Assembly (NCBI GenBank): GCA_022376465.1
Contig: JACDTU010000017.1
Span: 744,001-808,000, forward strand
Direction of reading: 5' to 3'
Length of the DNA: 64,000 nucleotides
From: Cubamyces lactineus
Taxonomy: Eukaryota; Basidiomycota; Agaricomycetes; Polyporales; Polyporaceae
The notes beneath the pieces are model-generated. The model ran no database searches. It was not told the DNA's origin and worked only from the letters and a program-made list of their open reading frames with translations. This document shows positions 1-11,296 of this stretch, in pieces. The first letter of the stretch is position 1. Every line of letters begins with the position of its first letter. The translations under genes and the position numbers were made by a program.

Positions 1-227
1 AGTCCCTCCTCGGCCACCCGCTCGTCATTGCACCCGCGTCTGGGCACTGCTCTAGTGGTGCCATCCCGGCGTCTTCGCCTTACGAAACTGTTGAGGACGA
101 GGAAGACGAACTCGCGCATCTTCCCGCCGTCTTCAATGTGCCGTTACCGTCGGGTGGTATGAGAGTCGAAGCGGCTTGGAAAAAAGATATATCAGAGGAA
201 GCTCCGCCTCCGTACAGGCCGCGATGA
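1..227 (+). CDS. CT1: C-terminal end of a CFEM-TM-PPxY family protein (partial)
   Basis: The reading frame is open from base 3 to the TGA at 225-227; the rest of the gene lies outside the window. The visible 74 residues are an acidic then mixed cytoplasmic-type tail ending EEAPPPYRPR. This ending matches the complete family members downstream (APPPYELR, APPPYEPRRT), which is the only reason for the assignment. The PPPY is expected to bind WW domains of Rsp5/Nedd4-type ubiquitin ligases, as known for that motif class. No CFEM or membrane segment can be seen here, so family membership is inferred from the tail and from the position at the edge of the array. Confidence 0.6.
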   Translation, partial: SLLGHPLVIAPASGHCSSGAIPASSPYETVEDEEDELAHLPAVFNVPLPSGGMRVEAAWKKDISEEAPPPYRPR

Positions 228-1278
228 TGTGTACGATGTTCCATCTCACCATCTTGTCAATGCAGCTCCTTATGTCACATTCGCACCCGCGAGCGCCTGG
301 ACTGTCAGTATGTACGATAGAAGTAGACGTCCAGCTCCGAGTTCCTCAAGATCCATACAGTTGGCCGAGCATAGAGACGGATGGGCCACAACAATTGTCG
401 CAACTCATCAGGTTCGTGTTCGTCACTGAGTCAACGTTCTATTCCGGCTTAGGTGGTAGCATACAGCATGGTTCGATTCTTGCTACAACGTCTTCAGCGG
501 CTGCTGTAGGTATGCCGAGCCCATCACCGAGCATTCTGAGAAGGATGATCGTTGCTGTGCTTTGCAGTACCACCCAAGCTCCTATCTTCGTTCGACGGGA
601 TCCTGTAAGCCAATCCAGTGGTCTAGACTCTGGAGTATTGACATCCGGCTACGCTGAGGTGCCACACCCGGACCCGGGTACGGCCCAACCCGCCAACTAA
701 CTCAGAATCTGGGAGAAACTCCAATCACCATCGACTGCTTCGCGCCGCCATCTGACGCCCATGATCGCTTCGCAGATGCAAAGTCAGTTCTCTCAGAGTT
801 CGCAGCATACTACCTGGCACTCGCTGACTTCGCTTTCTCACATCCTCCGTGGTATGCCATTGAAGCGGTATCTGCCACACCGTCTGCCGAACTTTGGAAA
901 ACAGCTCGTGGAGCCCGGAAGGCGCCTAGCCTAGTACTACGACCGCGCGTCTTTTGTATGACGAAGTTCTACAGAATACGGAGGCATCACAGTCCCTGAC
1001 GAGCTAACGGTTTCAGACTAGTCAAGCGTCTCAGGTTGTCGCTCAAGCGAAATTGTACGTCCTCCGCTGCGGTTAGGTAGCGCGAGTCACGTGCGCGAGG
1101 ACGACGTCGCGTCGTTCAGGCTTAGGCTGGCAGACCATAGGGTCCTCTGACAGCCCATGCGCGTGAGGATCATCTTGGCCTCATACCCACCTGCACGTAC
1201 AGGAACGCGGAATGCATCTCGCACTATTAAGTACACTCTCGATATTGAGTCTGTACATGCTAAAGCCCGACAGCAACG
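228..1278. other. Intergenic, with one unassigned open stretch
   Basis: No gene can be supported. A frame without start codon is open on plus from about 660 to 1000 and reads like protein (ITIDCFAPPSDAHDRFADAK) but I do not recognise it. Bases 540-560 share a 21-nt exact match with 4732-4752, so both may be remnants of an old repeat or gene. Confidence 0.4.
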
Positions 1279-2887
1279 TCAAGCAGCAGGCTCTCGCAGC
1301 TTCGCCTGGATGCTTCTGTACGTGTCGACCGCGGTCTCTCCGAGGCTTCGGAACGGCTTGAGCTGGAGAAGGCTAATCGTCTTGGACGAGTCGACGAACG
1401 CGCCTGGGAACGCAAAGGGGGGCGCGTCTGGGTTCCCGCGCACCACGCCTTCGAGGTCTGGGGCCACCTTGTGAACTGCGTCGTCTGTATGTGTGAAGTG
1501 CCCACTCGTCAACCTCTTTCCCTTACTCGAACGAGCGAAAGGTATCGGGACACGTACAGAGGTTCTGGTACGTGTACGCGCCCGCGTCGAGGAGGAGGCG
1601 CTCACCGCCGGCCTCCTCGACCTTGAGCGCGGCGACGAACGCGTCGGCTACATCGCGCACGTCGATGTATTCGGACGCGTACTCGTTGACCTTGTCGTCG
1701 TCGCGCGGGGTTGTGAGTTGCTGGTACATTACCTTGGAGGAGAGGTTGAGGTCGTCTATGGTCTTCCACTAAATTGCCATCACGGAGGTCAGTCCACAGA
1801 GCCTCTGCTGCTTGGTTCATGGGTGAGGGGTGCATACATCGTGAATGACTGGCTGCGTGGCATGCAGCATGGCGGTGTCAGTATCTTATTCTGTCAGACT
1901 TGTAGGAGCTTGTCATATCACTTACGCCGAAGATCTGCCAAAGAACGAGTCAGTAGATTGTCGAACAGACCTTCTGTTGCACGAGCGGAGTACTCACCCA
2001 TGCTGGTAGGATCCGCACTGCATCCCAGCCTATTTCGTTCTTATGGTTCTCAACGAAGTCGATGATCGCTCGCTCCGCGAGTACCTTGCTCGCGCGGTAG
2101 AGTGCCTGGCCGCCAGCCTCGCTGCCCTTCTCCTGCGCGAGCGCGAGGTCCTTCTCAGCCCAATCATCCTGCGCATTTGAACCCAGTAAGCATGGGAGCT
2201 CCTCCAGTAGTCCGTATCACCACGAACCTCGGTATAGACGTGAAATATGTCGTCGTTACCGAGCATTGCCTGCGCGGAAGACATATACATGACGCGCTTC
2301 ACATTCTTCCCACGTCTGAGCGTGCTGTTGAGGAGGTTGACTACACCATCTGTGTTAGGTCCGAAGATGTCTGATCGTCCCGATTGAATACGGGAGTGGG
2401 CGGGTATATGCTTAGAAGTTGAACACATTGATGAACGCGACATGAAACTCGTCCGTACCCGAAGAATTTGTAGCGTTGAGCTCCGCAACGCCAGCCTGGA
2501 TATCGCGTGCCCGTCGTCAGCGTCCCTGTATACTTGGGGTTCCTCAGTAGAGACGCGGAAGACGTACGACGTGGACTACAGCAGTGATCGACTCGTCGAT
2601 TGCGTTGTCGAACGCGTTGGGCTATGAGCAGGCAGTACAAAGTGTCATCAGAGCGTGATCGAGAGAGCGGGAGAGGGGCATGCCTTGGAGATGTCTGGTA
2701 CAATTACGGTTTTGAAGCGATCGCCGTGATTCTTGAAGGCCTCGGCGACATGCGCGCCCTTCTTGGGGTTGCGTACGGTGCCACGGACGTGGTAACCGTT
2801 GGCGAGAAGTGCGTGCGCGATCCAGATGCCACTGAATCCCGACACGCCAGTGACGAGCACGTTTCCAGGTGGCAGCACAGCGGGCAT
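1279..2887 (-). CDS. NAD(P)-dependent reductase, dihydroflavonol-4-reductase-like extended SDR
   Basis: Nine exons splice to 349 residues: 2887-2684, 2621-2568, 2495-2459, 2370-2228, 2168-1998, 1934-1926, 1852-1838, 1768-1558, 1484-1279. All phases match. The N-terminus holds the Rossmann motif VTGVSGFSG (about residues 12-20). NVKRVMYMSSAQA follows in the middle and YRASK is the catalytic Tyr-x3-Lys. VDVRDVADAFVAAL-type residues (YIDVRDVADAFVAALK) lie towards the C-terminus. Length and motif order fit fungal DFR-like ketoreductases, which reduce carbonyls of aldehydes or secondary metabolites with NADPH; the substrate cannot be told. Odd points: intron 1 needs a GC donor (AAG|GCATGC), and exons 6 and 7 are microexons of 9 and 15 nt coding IFG and PVIHD. 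There is no partner gene nearby. Confidence 0.85.
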
Positions 2888-5185
2888 GGTCCTGTCTCAC
2901 AGCTTGAGTGTAGGACAGGGTATGGAAGTAGGCTCGAAAGCGAGTGGCGGAGAGGAGAGCCTTAGTTTTGAGGTTTGCTGAAGTCTGCTGCGTCGGAGAG
3001 GAGCAGATGGGGGGCGCCGTGTTATGAGTGGACTGCAAAGGGCGCAACACTGTACGGGTGGTACTCCGAGGCCGGGTCGTCAGCTCAGGATCCGGACCCT
3101 AGCAGGGCGGCCTTACTTGGTCATGCGCGCGCCATGTCTCACTGTACCGCGAGCATGCCGTATGCTGCAGCGCTACCCTCGCCGAGCCGTTTTATGCGAG
3201 AATAGACCAATACTGCCCCTTGTGAGAACCTCGAAGATGAGGTCCACGCGATCACCAGAGTGCGCCCGTAGCATATCACCGCGCGCCCAAAGAGAACTTG
3301 ATCGTGGCTCGTAGAGTGGATTCCATCAAATCCTCCGTCTGGGCTGGGGGTAAGATTCGACCGCCTGAGGACTCTGTATGTAGATGGTCGGCATGCCTTG
3401 GTCAGTGAGACCACTCGACCATATAAACAACCGATGGCGTTGTTGTCGCAGCTGTGTCCGGAAGCTGAAGCCAGTCTGAGTGTCAGAGATTGAATGCCCG
3501 CCCAAACGCGAAAAGTTGAAAGTGATATGGAAACTTACATGTGTTCAGTATGGTTTTGCACTTCCGCTGCTCCTATGATTATGCGCCGTGATCATTACCG
3601 CGGCGGCCGTAATGACTGAGTACTGGGTGGTTGGTAGTACTCGAAAGGCTCGGCTCGGACGTTGCCGTGACGGCCACTCTACCCTATTCCCACGGTTATG
3701 CCCCAAAAATCTTGTCGTCTATACTGCACTACTTGACCTGGACCGTCATCCGCGCCAGCTATGTCTCCTCTGTGAACGACCACTGCGAAACGCATGCGAG
3801 ACGAGTCAATACAACAACAAAACTTCCACTCAATCAGCACTCGGCCGAGTATACTGCTATAGCTGTGCTTTGCTGCGTCCGATGACGACTCGGGAATCAA
3901 GTTGAACGCGCGCGCTGGCTCTGCCCATCGTCGACTACACAAAGGGGACTAGTTCGACTGCTGCACTGCATCTCGTCTTTTAGAGGCAAAGGTCCACCTG
4001 TTCTCGCTGTGGGATGTGGTTGTTCGTGCGTACGTACCCTTCGCTGCTTCTACTGTTCCAATTCATAAAAATACCCCCATCTAATGCTACATAGAACGCG
4101 TATCACTGACAAGATACCAAGCACTGCGATGTGACATTCTCAGCTATTAAGCAGGCGTCCCAAAGAGATGAGATGATGCCCGACATACCTCTACGCAGCA
4201 GGCCGACGTCAGAATCGTTGCGCACTCGGCCATCTTCGTTGGCATCTGCATCATACTTTCAGTTCTCATTAGTACAGTGCATTGCGCGGGTGTTAAAGAT
4301 GGGGAAGACGAAGAAGGCCAACCTACCCGCATACAACTTGCCACTTCTTTCGTCGTTGTCCTGGAGTACGCGCGGGATCAACGCACGTCGAAGATGCATG
4401 TAACGAGAGCCCTCAACCGCCATTCATGCTTTGCCGACATGGGGGGTTCCATTTGATCGTTCTGTCGGCCGATGTACGCTCCGTGATCCCCCTCCGCTCT
4501 CAGCAGCTACCGTATAAGAAGCCCCCACTTCCTGTTCGTCAAGATCCGCACCTTGGGCCGAGCAGACGGGTGAATAGCTCATCAGGTTCGCATTGACCAC
4601 CTGTATTGATGTTCCCTTCCGTGACATGTCATCGTACGTCGATGCCTTGATCCTTACTTGGCCATTCACGACTGAAGCTATAGGTACGTCGTATGTTGAA
4701 CCTTCGGCGTTCATCTGATTGTCGAAGTTTGGAAGGATGATCGTTGCTGTGCGCCGCAGTGCGGCTTAATTCTCCCATCTGTGCTTGGTAAAACGCTCAA
4801 GCTTGGAGGTCCAGAAACTCGTATTGGGCTGGTCGTTCTCAAGTTGGCCGGCTACGCCGATCTCCGACGCGTTGACATGAACACAGACCAGATCACCGAA
4901 CTCCTGATGGGTTGAAGCCGCAGAGGAGCAACGACGATTAGGGGCTGGCGTGACGTTGCTTCTTCTTACTGGCAACTACTTCGCAGGTGAGAAGTGCTAT
5001 CAAGGTCAGTTCTTACAGCATTGGCAACGTACTGTCCGACTCTTATTGACATCCCTTTTTCACAGGGGTTGTAGTACGGCCCCACCAAGCACATCTAGGT
5101 TTCTCTTCATACATATACAACGAACACGAACGGCCTTCGCGCGCGCGATCAAACATAGTTCTTCACCCCATAGTCTAACCTTGCT
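2888..5185. other. Intergenic, mostly featureless
   Basis: About 2.3 kb without a recognisable gene. Several short overlapping frames exist on both strands but none resembles a known family. The distal part contains the open stretch described separately at 4424-4744, and bases 4950-4987 encode a short hydrophobic leader (MTLLLLTGNYFA) followed by an ideal splice donor (GCAG|GTGAGA), a possible but unproven first exon for CT2. Confidence 0.4.
4424..4744 (-). other. Unassigned open frame, possibly a gene fragment
   Basis: Open frame of about 105 codons, with the first ATG at 4714. Composition is protein-like (for example VPIASVVNGQVRIKAS and DMSRKGTSIQVVNANLMSYS) but no family is recognised. 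Its upstream end reads TATIILP and overlaps the 21-nt sequence also present at 540-560. There the same strand reads TATIILLRMLGDG, so the two sites may be degraded copies of one gene. It could equally be a chance frame. Confidence 0.2.
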
Positions 5186-6808
5186 ATGCGAGAAAAGCTG
5201 TCTCTTATTACACGGGACGCCTTCAGCGGTTCCGTCCCGTCGTGTGGTGCCAGCTGTATTACGTCCGCTGAATCCCGATCTCAATGTTCGAGGTAAGCTA
5301 CTCGTTCCGCTGTGAATTCGCGTCGTACAGTCCACCTGCCACCATACTACCAATGCAGGCTCATGCTTGCTCCTGCTGACAGCTGTACTCTCTCACTAGC
5401 GACGACACGTTCTGTTTGTGTACATCCGGAGATTTCCTCGAAGACGCACTCGAATGTGCTGTAAAGTCCTGCGTCGTCGATGATGCCGAGTCCACACAAG
5501 AAGTCCTGGAACACCAATGCCAAAACGCCATAGAAAATGGAGGTACGTTCCGTTTCGAGGATCCATAGCGCAATCGTTGTAGACTCATGCTGGTTCTCGA
5601 CACCATGCATGGTAGATCCAAATCGGCCGCGCAAGAGTACCACGAGTCAACCGGAGTCTTCCCCTACACCGACTCAAACCTCAACGCATACCACCGCTCT
5701 ACCATCCTCAACGTCTTTTACCAGTACTGACAGCTCCTTGGACATTGGATCTCCGACTCTCACATCTTCATCCTCTCCCCCTGCCAGTACCAGTCGGTCA
5801 ACCCAATCGGTATTCTCCTCTGCGTCGTCGAATCCGAGTGGCAATACCGGATCGCAATCGCATTCTACATCGAGCAGCATCGTCATCAGCTCTTCATCGG
5901 GTTCTACCGGGCCCTCTCCTGTGAGTGTCCAGAGGGGCGCATCCTCCCCATCCTCTTCTGCGAACAGTACATCGACATCTTTCCCAGCAATCCCGTCATC
6001 TTTGTCAGGAGCGTCTTCCCGTGGACCTTCGACGACGGTCATCGTCGCGCTCGCGGTGTCGCTCGGAGCTGTCGCACTTCTGGCGCTCGCGCTCTCGTGT
6101 ATTCTATGTGCTAAACGGAGACGACATCGCAGAGCCATGACCCCCCTGGAGGCGAATAGCTTCGAGCCTATGCCCTCACTGTCACCCTCGTCCAGGGAAG
6201 AGATCGTCACCGTGAGCCAAGGCGGCAGTCAAGGTACAGAGGTCCCCGAGGGGAAACACGAGGAGACTGATTCGGCCTCGGTGGCTTCGAGGTTGCCTAG
6301 CTCCGGCGATGGCGGCGTCAGGCCGTGTTCCTCCAACGCGGATGTCAACCAACCATATCACGGTTCTGTGGCTTTGTCGGACATCTCTACCGCGATGCAA
6401 CCACAGGAAACCGAACAAAGTGCACCTGTCGGATCGACGGAGTCCGAGTCGGCCGCGGTGGCGTTGCAACCTCTCACTGCGCAGGTTGACATGTCGCCTG
6501 GATCTATACGAAGTTGCGAGCTGATACCGGGCGGTGCACCGCCATCCACGCGAATCCTCAGCGAGCTGACGACGCCCAACTCGGAGAAAAGCACGAACCT
6601 GCCAACGATGAGCTCTGCGCGCGACTCGGACAACACTGCATCGGGTTGGCATCTCAGATCAAGTCAACAGGAATCCGGTTCCTTGTCATCTTCTCGATAT
6701 CCCCTGTTGTCGCCTCAGGCTACGGCTTCTTCGGGAGTTCGTGTCACGATATGGGACGAAGAGTTTATGGATGAGGAGGAGCCACCACCCTATGAGCCTC
6801 GCTCGTAG
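5186..6808 (+). CDS. CT2: CFEM-domain single-pass membrane protein with C-terminal PPPY
   Basis: Exons 5186-5292, 5400-5542 and 5616-6808 join in frame to 480 residues. The eight-cysteine CFEM domain runs from CGASC through CS and DDTFCLC to a final cysteine in VLEHQC. The Asp three residues before CxC, the position of the haem ligand in Csa2-type CFEM proteins, is present. A long Ser/Thr-rich stalk follows, then a transmembrane helix (IVALAVSLGAVALLALALSC) with a stop-transfer cluster KRRRHRR, and a tail of about 225 residues ending DEEEPPPYEPRS. The two introns sit at the family positions (phase 2 and phase 1). Oddity: the start chosen, the first ATG after an in-frame stop, gives no signal peptide, so a leader exon upstream is likely. 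Confidence 0.8.
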
Positions 6809-7333
6809 GGAGTGGCGGGAAGCGTTTTCAGGTGATTGCTCTCGTACGCTCACCAAATCGACAGATCAACTGAAGCAATTGCATATCAAGCAGACTATCC
6901 TCCTTACTCCGTGTATCAGTATTCAGCATATTGGGACTTTCTATCTACGTCTGTTCTCGGTTCGAGAAAATGGACTATTGCCAACGCCAGCGACAGCTCA
7001 CATTCTGCAGTTCTGGAACGCGAAGGTTGCATAGAAAGGCGCCCTATCTGCTATCTCTCAGCCTTTCATCTATCTTAAGTAAATGCATCGACTCGGTTCC
7101 GGCCCATTAACGTTTGGGATCAACCGTTCAACCTCAGTAGATGTGACGAACGCCTCGGACGCAGGCACAGATCGACGAGCCCAACATGAACCGCCATCGA
7201 GAGTCCACAACACACACAGCTGTATGCATTGTACATTCTGGCACGACGTATATATGTATGTTGTATCTACAAGCACTGGGTAAATCATACACCGCTCGTA
7301 ACCCTCAAGCTTTCTACCATCCAGACAAGCAAG
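6809..7333. promoter_or_regulatory. Intergenic region with promoter of CG1
   Basis: Nothing coding is supported here. An AT-rich TATA-like run (CGTATATATGTATG, from 7248) lies about 85 bp upstream of the CG1 start and may be its core promoter. Confidence 0.35.
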
Positions 7334-8283
7334 ATGTTTTTCGTCACCCACCTAGCGGCAGCGACACTCTCTGGCACTCTACTGCTTTCTGCGAATGCGT
7401 TGCCTCATCTACGTCGCCAGTCAAATGGGACGATCTCCACGTGCATCCTCGACTGCATGTCCCAGAACGACTCTTCCGATGGATGCGAGGACTTGTACGC
7501 AGGAAAGCGTATGTTGTTCTTGATTGAAAGCTGACACATCTCTTCATGCACTAGCACTGACCTTCAATGCATATGCGAGAATGCTGCTTTCTTACAAGAC
7601 GTGGTGCTATGCACCCAGAAGTCATGCGATTCGACGGATATCACTGAAGTTCTATCCGTGTACATAGGCGAATGCGGGCTGCCGGGTCAGTCTACGCTCC
7701 TTTGACCATTGGTCTGCTACATATTTGCAGACACTGATATTCGTCCCATATATCAGCAACGAACGATGGATCATCGTTGCCCAACGGTGCTTCGAGCTTC
7801 GTACCCACGAATGGCCCGCCAGGCATCGGCTCCCCCACCATGACCACGCCTACCACTGGAACACATAGTACAAGCACAGATTCTATGGTGACGCATAGCT
7901 CTGGGCTATCGCCCCTCCTGTCCCTCCCAACTCAGGCCTCATCGCTTCCGTGGAGCGATAATCTCAGTAGCTCAGCGGCCATATCATCGTCGCTTATAGG
8001 TGCGAATACCTCGCGCTCAATAACGTCGGGAAGCGCCCTAGCCACATCTCAGCAAGCTCTTTCGACCGCTAACACCTCAGGGACGTCTTCGGTCTGGAGC
8101 GTCGATAGTCATTCGTCCACGCGGACGTCGAACGCATCCGTTTCCAGTACCCAAACAGGCAACTCCTCGTCTGAAGGTCCCGAGGATGTGTCACTTTCCG
8201 GAGGGTTATCCTTCCGTTCTGGCGTCGTGTGGTCGTCTCTATGCTGTCTGGTTAGCGTGTTCGTGGGCGCGAGTCTCCTCTGA
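7334..8283 (+). CDS. CG1: small CFEM protein with GPI-type C-terminus
   Basis: Exons 7334-7494, 7555-7685 and 7757-8283 give 272 residues. A clear signal peptide (MFFVTHLAAATLSGTLLLSA) leads into a CFEM domain with all eight cysteines: CILDC, CEDF, DLQCIC, CTQKSC and a last one in GECGLP. The haem-position Asp is present in TDLQCIC. A Ser/Thr-rich region of about 150 residues follows, predicted to be O-glycosylated. The protein ends in a hydrophobic stretch (VVWSSLCCLVSVFVGASLL) with no cytoplasmic tail, as expected for a GPI-anchored cell-surface protein. It is a close structural partner of the PPxY-tailed genes but lacks their tail. Introns are at the two family positions. Confidence 0.85.
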
Positions 8284-8943
8284 GTACCTACGACAGCCCA
8301 GCGACGCAATCGGTGACATGGAAGGATGGCGCGAGACGCGGAGATACCTGCGAAACGAGAGAGATGTGGACTGTGCTATTTATACTGGACTTGTAACATT
8401 CGCCTGATATTCCCCGTATCGTCGACTCGGAAAGGGTAGAGGGAGCTATGTACAGCGTCGTGCCAATGCTGCTAATATCATCTTGATCCTGCTTGTCGGG
8501 ATATCTTATAGACCATACTAGATAGTGGGATTGACATTGCATAGACGATACGCCTCGAGACAAACTCGGTGTAAAATTTGAGTCTTCTCTACGTGTCGCA
8601 CACTCCTACGCAACTGGTGGTAGCGGAATGGTATCGGTACGCGCGGGACCTGATTGATAGTTCAAGTCCGCATGGATGAGAATGATAGGTTGTCGCATAC
8701 GGGCTCAGCCAAGTTACATGCGTCAAGCTGAGCTTCATTCAAAACCGCTACGGAATTAGGAGAATCTAGTTCATGTGAGAGAACATCCTCGAGAACATCC
8801 AATAGCTGCTAGTCTAATACAAGTCACTTTCCCAGCCCACAGGTGTGTACATTAGGTCGGGTGGTGCGCGGTACCAGGTCCTCATGACGCCGTCCATTGT
8901 TTGTGAAAGCCACGCTGTGATAACGTTATCTGATATGCATACG
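8284..8943. other. Intergenic between convergent CG1 and the first F-box gene
   Basis: No gene seen. It should hold the 3' ends of both flanking transcripts. Confidence 0.4.
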
Positions 8944-10374
8944 TCAATTCCCGCTTGAGGGAGAACGCACATCTGAGTGCTCACCAGGTTGTATACCCCA
9001 GATAACCTGTATTTGTGTGGTCTTGCATGAACGGAAGATCGTCGTGCGTGCATAGAGTAGCACCTCTGCCAAAAGCGGGCGAAGAGCCGTCACGTTGTCG
9101 AAGTATTGCATGACAACAAGGGTGAGCTTAGGGAGCTCGCGGAGAGGCGAGTGGTGCAGCGCGATGTCGAGGGGCACGAGGTTATCGAGGAACTCGTTGA
9201 ACTCCTTCGGGCCGTCTTCTGTCGCGAAGTCCGCATAGTATAGCAGGAGGTGTTCTAAAGGCGCCTCTAGCTGAGCTACCCATGCGACGAGACGAGCATA
9301 GTCTGGGTGCGCCCTGCTACGCTCCTTCAGCACGTTCACGTGAAGGGTGCCTAAGCAACAGAGCCGACGGTATGACATCAGTTCTGGATTCGTATCCGAG
9401 TGTGCAAAGTAAGATCTTAGCTTCCGGTTTGAATGCAACTGCCTTACGACATTACTGACCTGGTGCCTCGTAAGGTATGCTCGTTTCTTCCAGGTACAAC
9501 GACTTGATTGTTTCTGCGGCTGCTTGGATGATCCCGTGTGACAACGGCTGCCAAACTTGGGGCTTATCCATGTGTGATTCGGCTTGTTAGTCAGCATCAG
9601 CTAGTGCCATTCATCACATACCTCGTTCTCTCCATCACTCTGGATAGCGAGCACTGTCAGCGGCGGAAAGCGACTGCGTGGAGGAACACGCAACTCCCGT
9701 ACTCCACGAGGGGTCCACGCGAACCCAACAAGCATCACTTCACGAAGATACCGGAAGGAAACCAAGAATGTCAGCAGGTCGTGGAAGGACCCCGAGCCCT
9801 TCCACGCAAGAGTCAGTGACGTGACGCCGCCAAATCCACGCAGAGATCTGAAGAAATATGGATGGCATCCCAGACCGCGTGCAAGGGTTAAGGTGAGGTC
9901 CCGAAGATTTGGCAGCTTTCCCGCAAGCAAGAGAGCCCATGTCCGCGAGATTTCCTCCCCTGCAGTCGATGATTGAGTTAACGACGGCGTAAAGTCCTCG
10001 TCGTTGTCAAGGACAGACAAGCCAAGAACGAGGGTTCTCAGCCACGGATTGGCATCCAGAGACTCGACCAGGAGTTCGAAGGAGGTCTTCTCGCAGCTTA
10101 TGAAGGTGAGGTCACGGTACAGGCACATACGACTTGTCGGTAGCCAAGCGCGACATGTCAAGGCACAAGAGCAGAGTGTGGACATCCTCATGCGACGTTC
10201 CAGGACTCCATCTTCTTCCATGGGTAAGTAAGGATAGAACGGCCCGAATTGCAAGATTATCTTCTCGAATATCTCCGTCGGGAAGGTCGAATTGAGGATA
10301 TCTGCAGAGTGGAATGAGTCGCGAGCTTGATCTTGAGCATCGGAAGGACGCCATGGGTTCCGGTCAGAGTTCAT
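8944..10374 (-). CDS. F-box protein, copy 1
   Basis: Three exons, 10374-9622, 9562-9460 and 9383-8944, join in frame to 431 residues. The N-terminal F-box-like region reads FPTEIFEKIILQF, then CSCALTCRAWLPTSRMCLYR, the usual form of basidiomycete F-box proteins. Leucine-rich segments follow (LPNLRDLTLTLARGL, VTSLTLAWKGSGSFHDLL). F-box proteins are substrate adaptors of SCF ubiquitin ligases; the substrate is unknown. Reading through the second intron gives a false in-frame TAA, but G|GTCAGT and a CAG acceptor remove it and restore homology to copy 2. The tandem neighbour at 11.3-12.7 kb is a clear paralog (ETSIPY, LLLYYADF versus LLLYYSDF). Start chosen as the first ATG before the F-box. Confidence 0.8.
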
Positions 10375-11296
10375 CGCTGTCGTGGTGTCCGTTGCTGTTG
10401 TCGTCGTCGTTATGGTTGAAGGTTAAGGTGATCCCAGCTGATGCCATTATTGAAAAATGGGCGCGCGTGGCGCTCGGGCCCCTTGGCAGGCAAGCGCTGC
10501 TGAGTTCCTATAGGGATGCTGCGGCCGCTGCGCGTCTGCACAACAACTACGTCGAGATACGTTGTTACATCTGTGTATCTGTATCTCATCTCTGATGTTA
10601 GACTCACTAGCGTATTTCCTGTCACTAGCGGAGAGGTTGAAGGCATTTGTTGAATATAGAGGCACGTCCACTGCAAGGAACGATCACTTTCTATGGTCGC
10701 GAGGATGAGTGTGGACTAACTAAAGCATATTAGCAGGACATTCCTCCATCAAATACAGTATACACAGACCGAAAGCTGACTTACATCGAAGGAATGGTGA
10801 GGCCGCCGAGGCACGGATACAACGCGTCTCCTCTGTAGCGCGCGGTCACGTGGTCGCGTTGGACGCGTCAGGTGTTGGGCGTCGGGCATCGTGTTGTGGC
10901 CTGCTTGTGGCCTACCCGCTTCCCTATATCGTTACACCTATGGCAGATCTACCCTACTACAATTTTCTAGTTTATCAATCCAATTCTCCCCTACCACGAT
11001 GCCGGTGCAATTTGTATGTGGGCATTGATACCTCGAACTTCAAGTTGGAGCCCGTGCTGGACTCCGCTCTGTCTCCAATACTGATATCGAGTTCGACACA
11101 GTCTTTGCGGTATTTACATCGACCTAATCCTGCACGAACATATAACCCCTAACCTTGGACAGGGTCACAAGCCCAGCTCAATGGGGGATGTGCAGGTCCG
11201 GAGGCAGATGTGTCCAACTCCGCATAACGCCATCCGCGGTATAGGATAGATACGTCCGTATTCTGCCCTCTATATTGGAAATCGTCAACGCTGGCG
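10375..11296. other. Intergenic between the two F-box genes
   Basis: Contains the upstream region of F-box copy 1 and the downstream region of copy 2. A GTTGCTGTTGTCGTCGTCG run lies at 10388-10406. No gene recognised. Confidence 0.4.

Noticed and set aside
2229..2683. Apparent decay in the middle of the reductase gene
   Set aside because: Three introns, including one GC-AG, give a continuous frame matching the family.
5674..6210. 178-residue acidic frame antisense to the CT2 stalk
   Set aside because: It is the mirror of Ser/Thr codons; the same kind of antisense frame occurs opposite every stalk in the array.
8626..8690. AGTTCAAGTCC, resembling a tRNA B box
   Set aside because: The flanking bases cannot form a T stem and no anticodon arm or acceptor stem fits.
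9383..9460. Apparent stop and frameshift in F-box copy 1
   Set aside because: A 76-nt intron with GTCAGT donor and CAG acceptor removes both and restores homology to copy 2.
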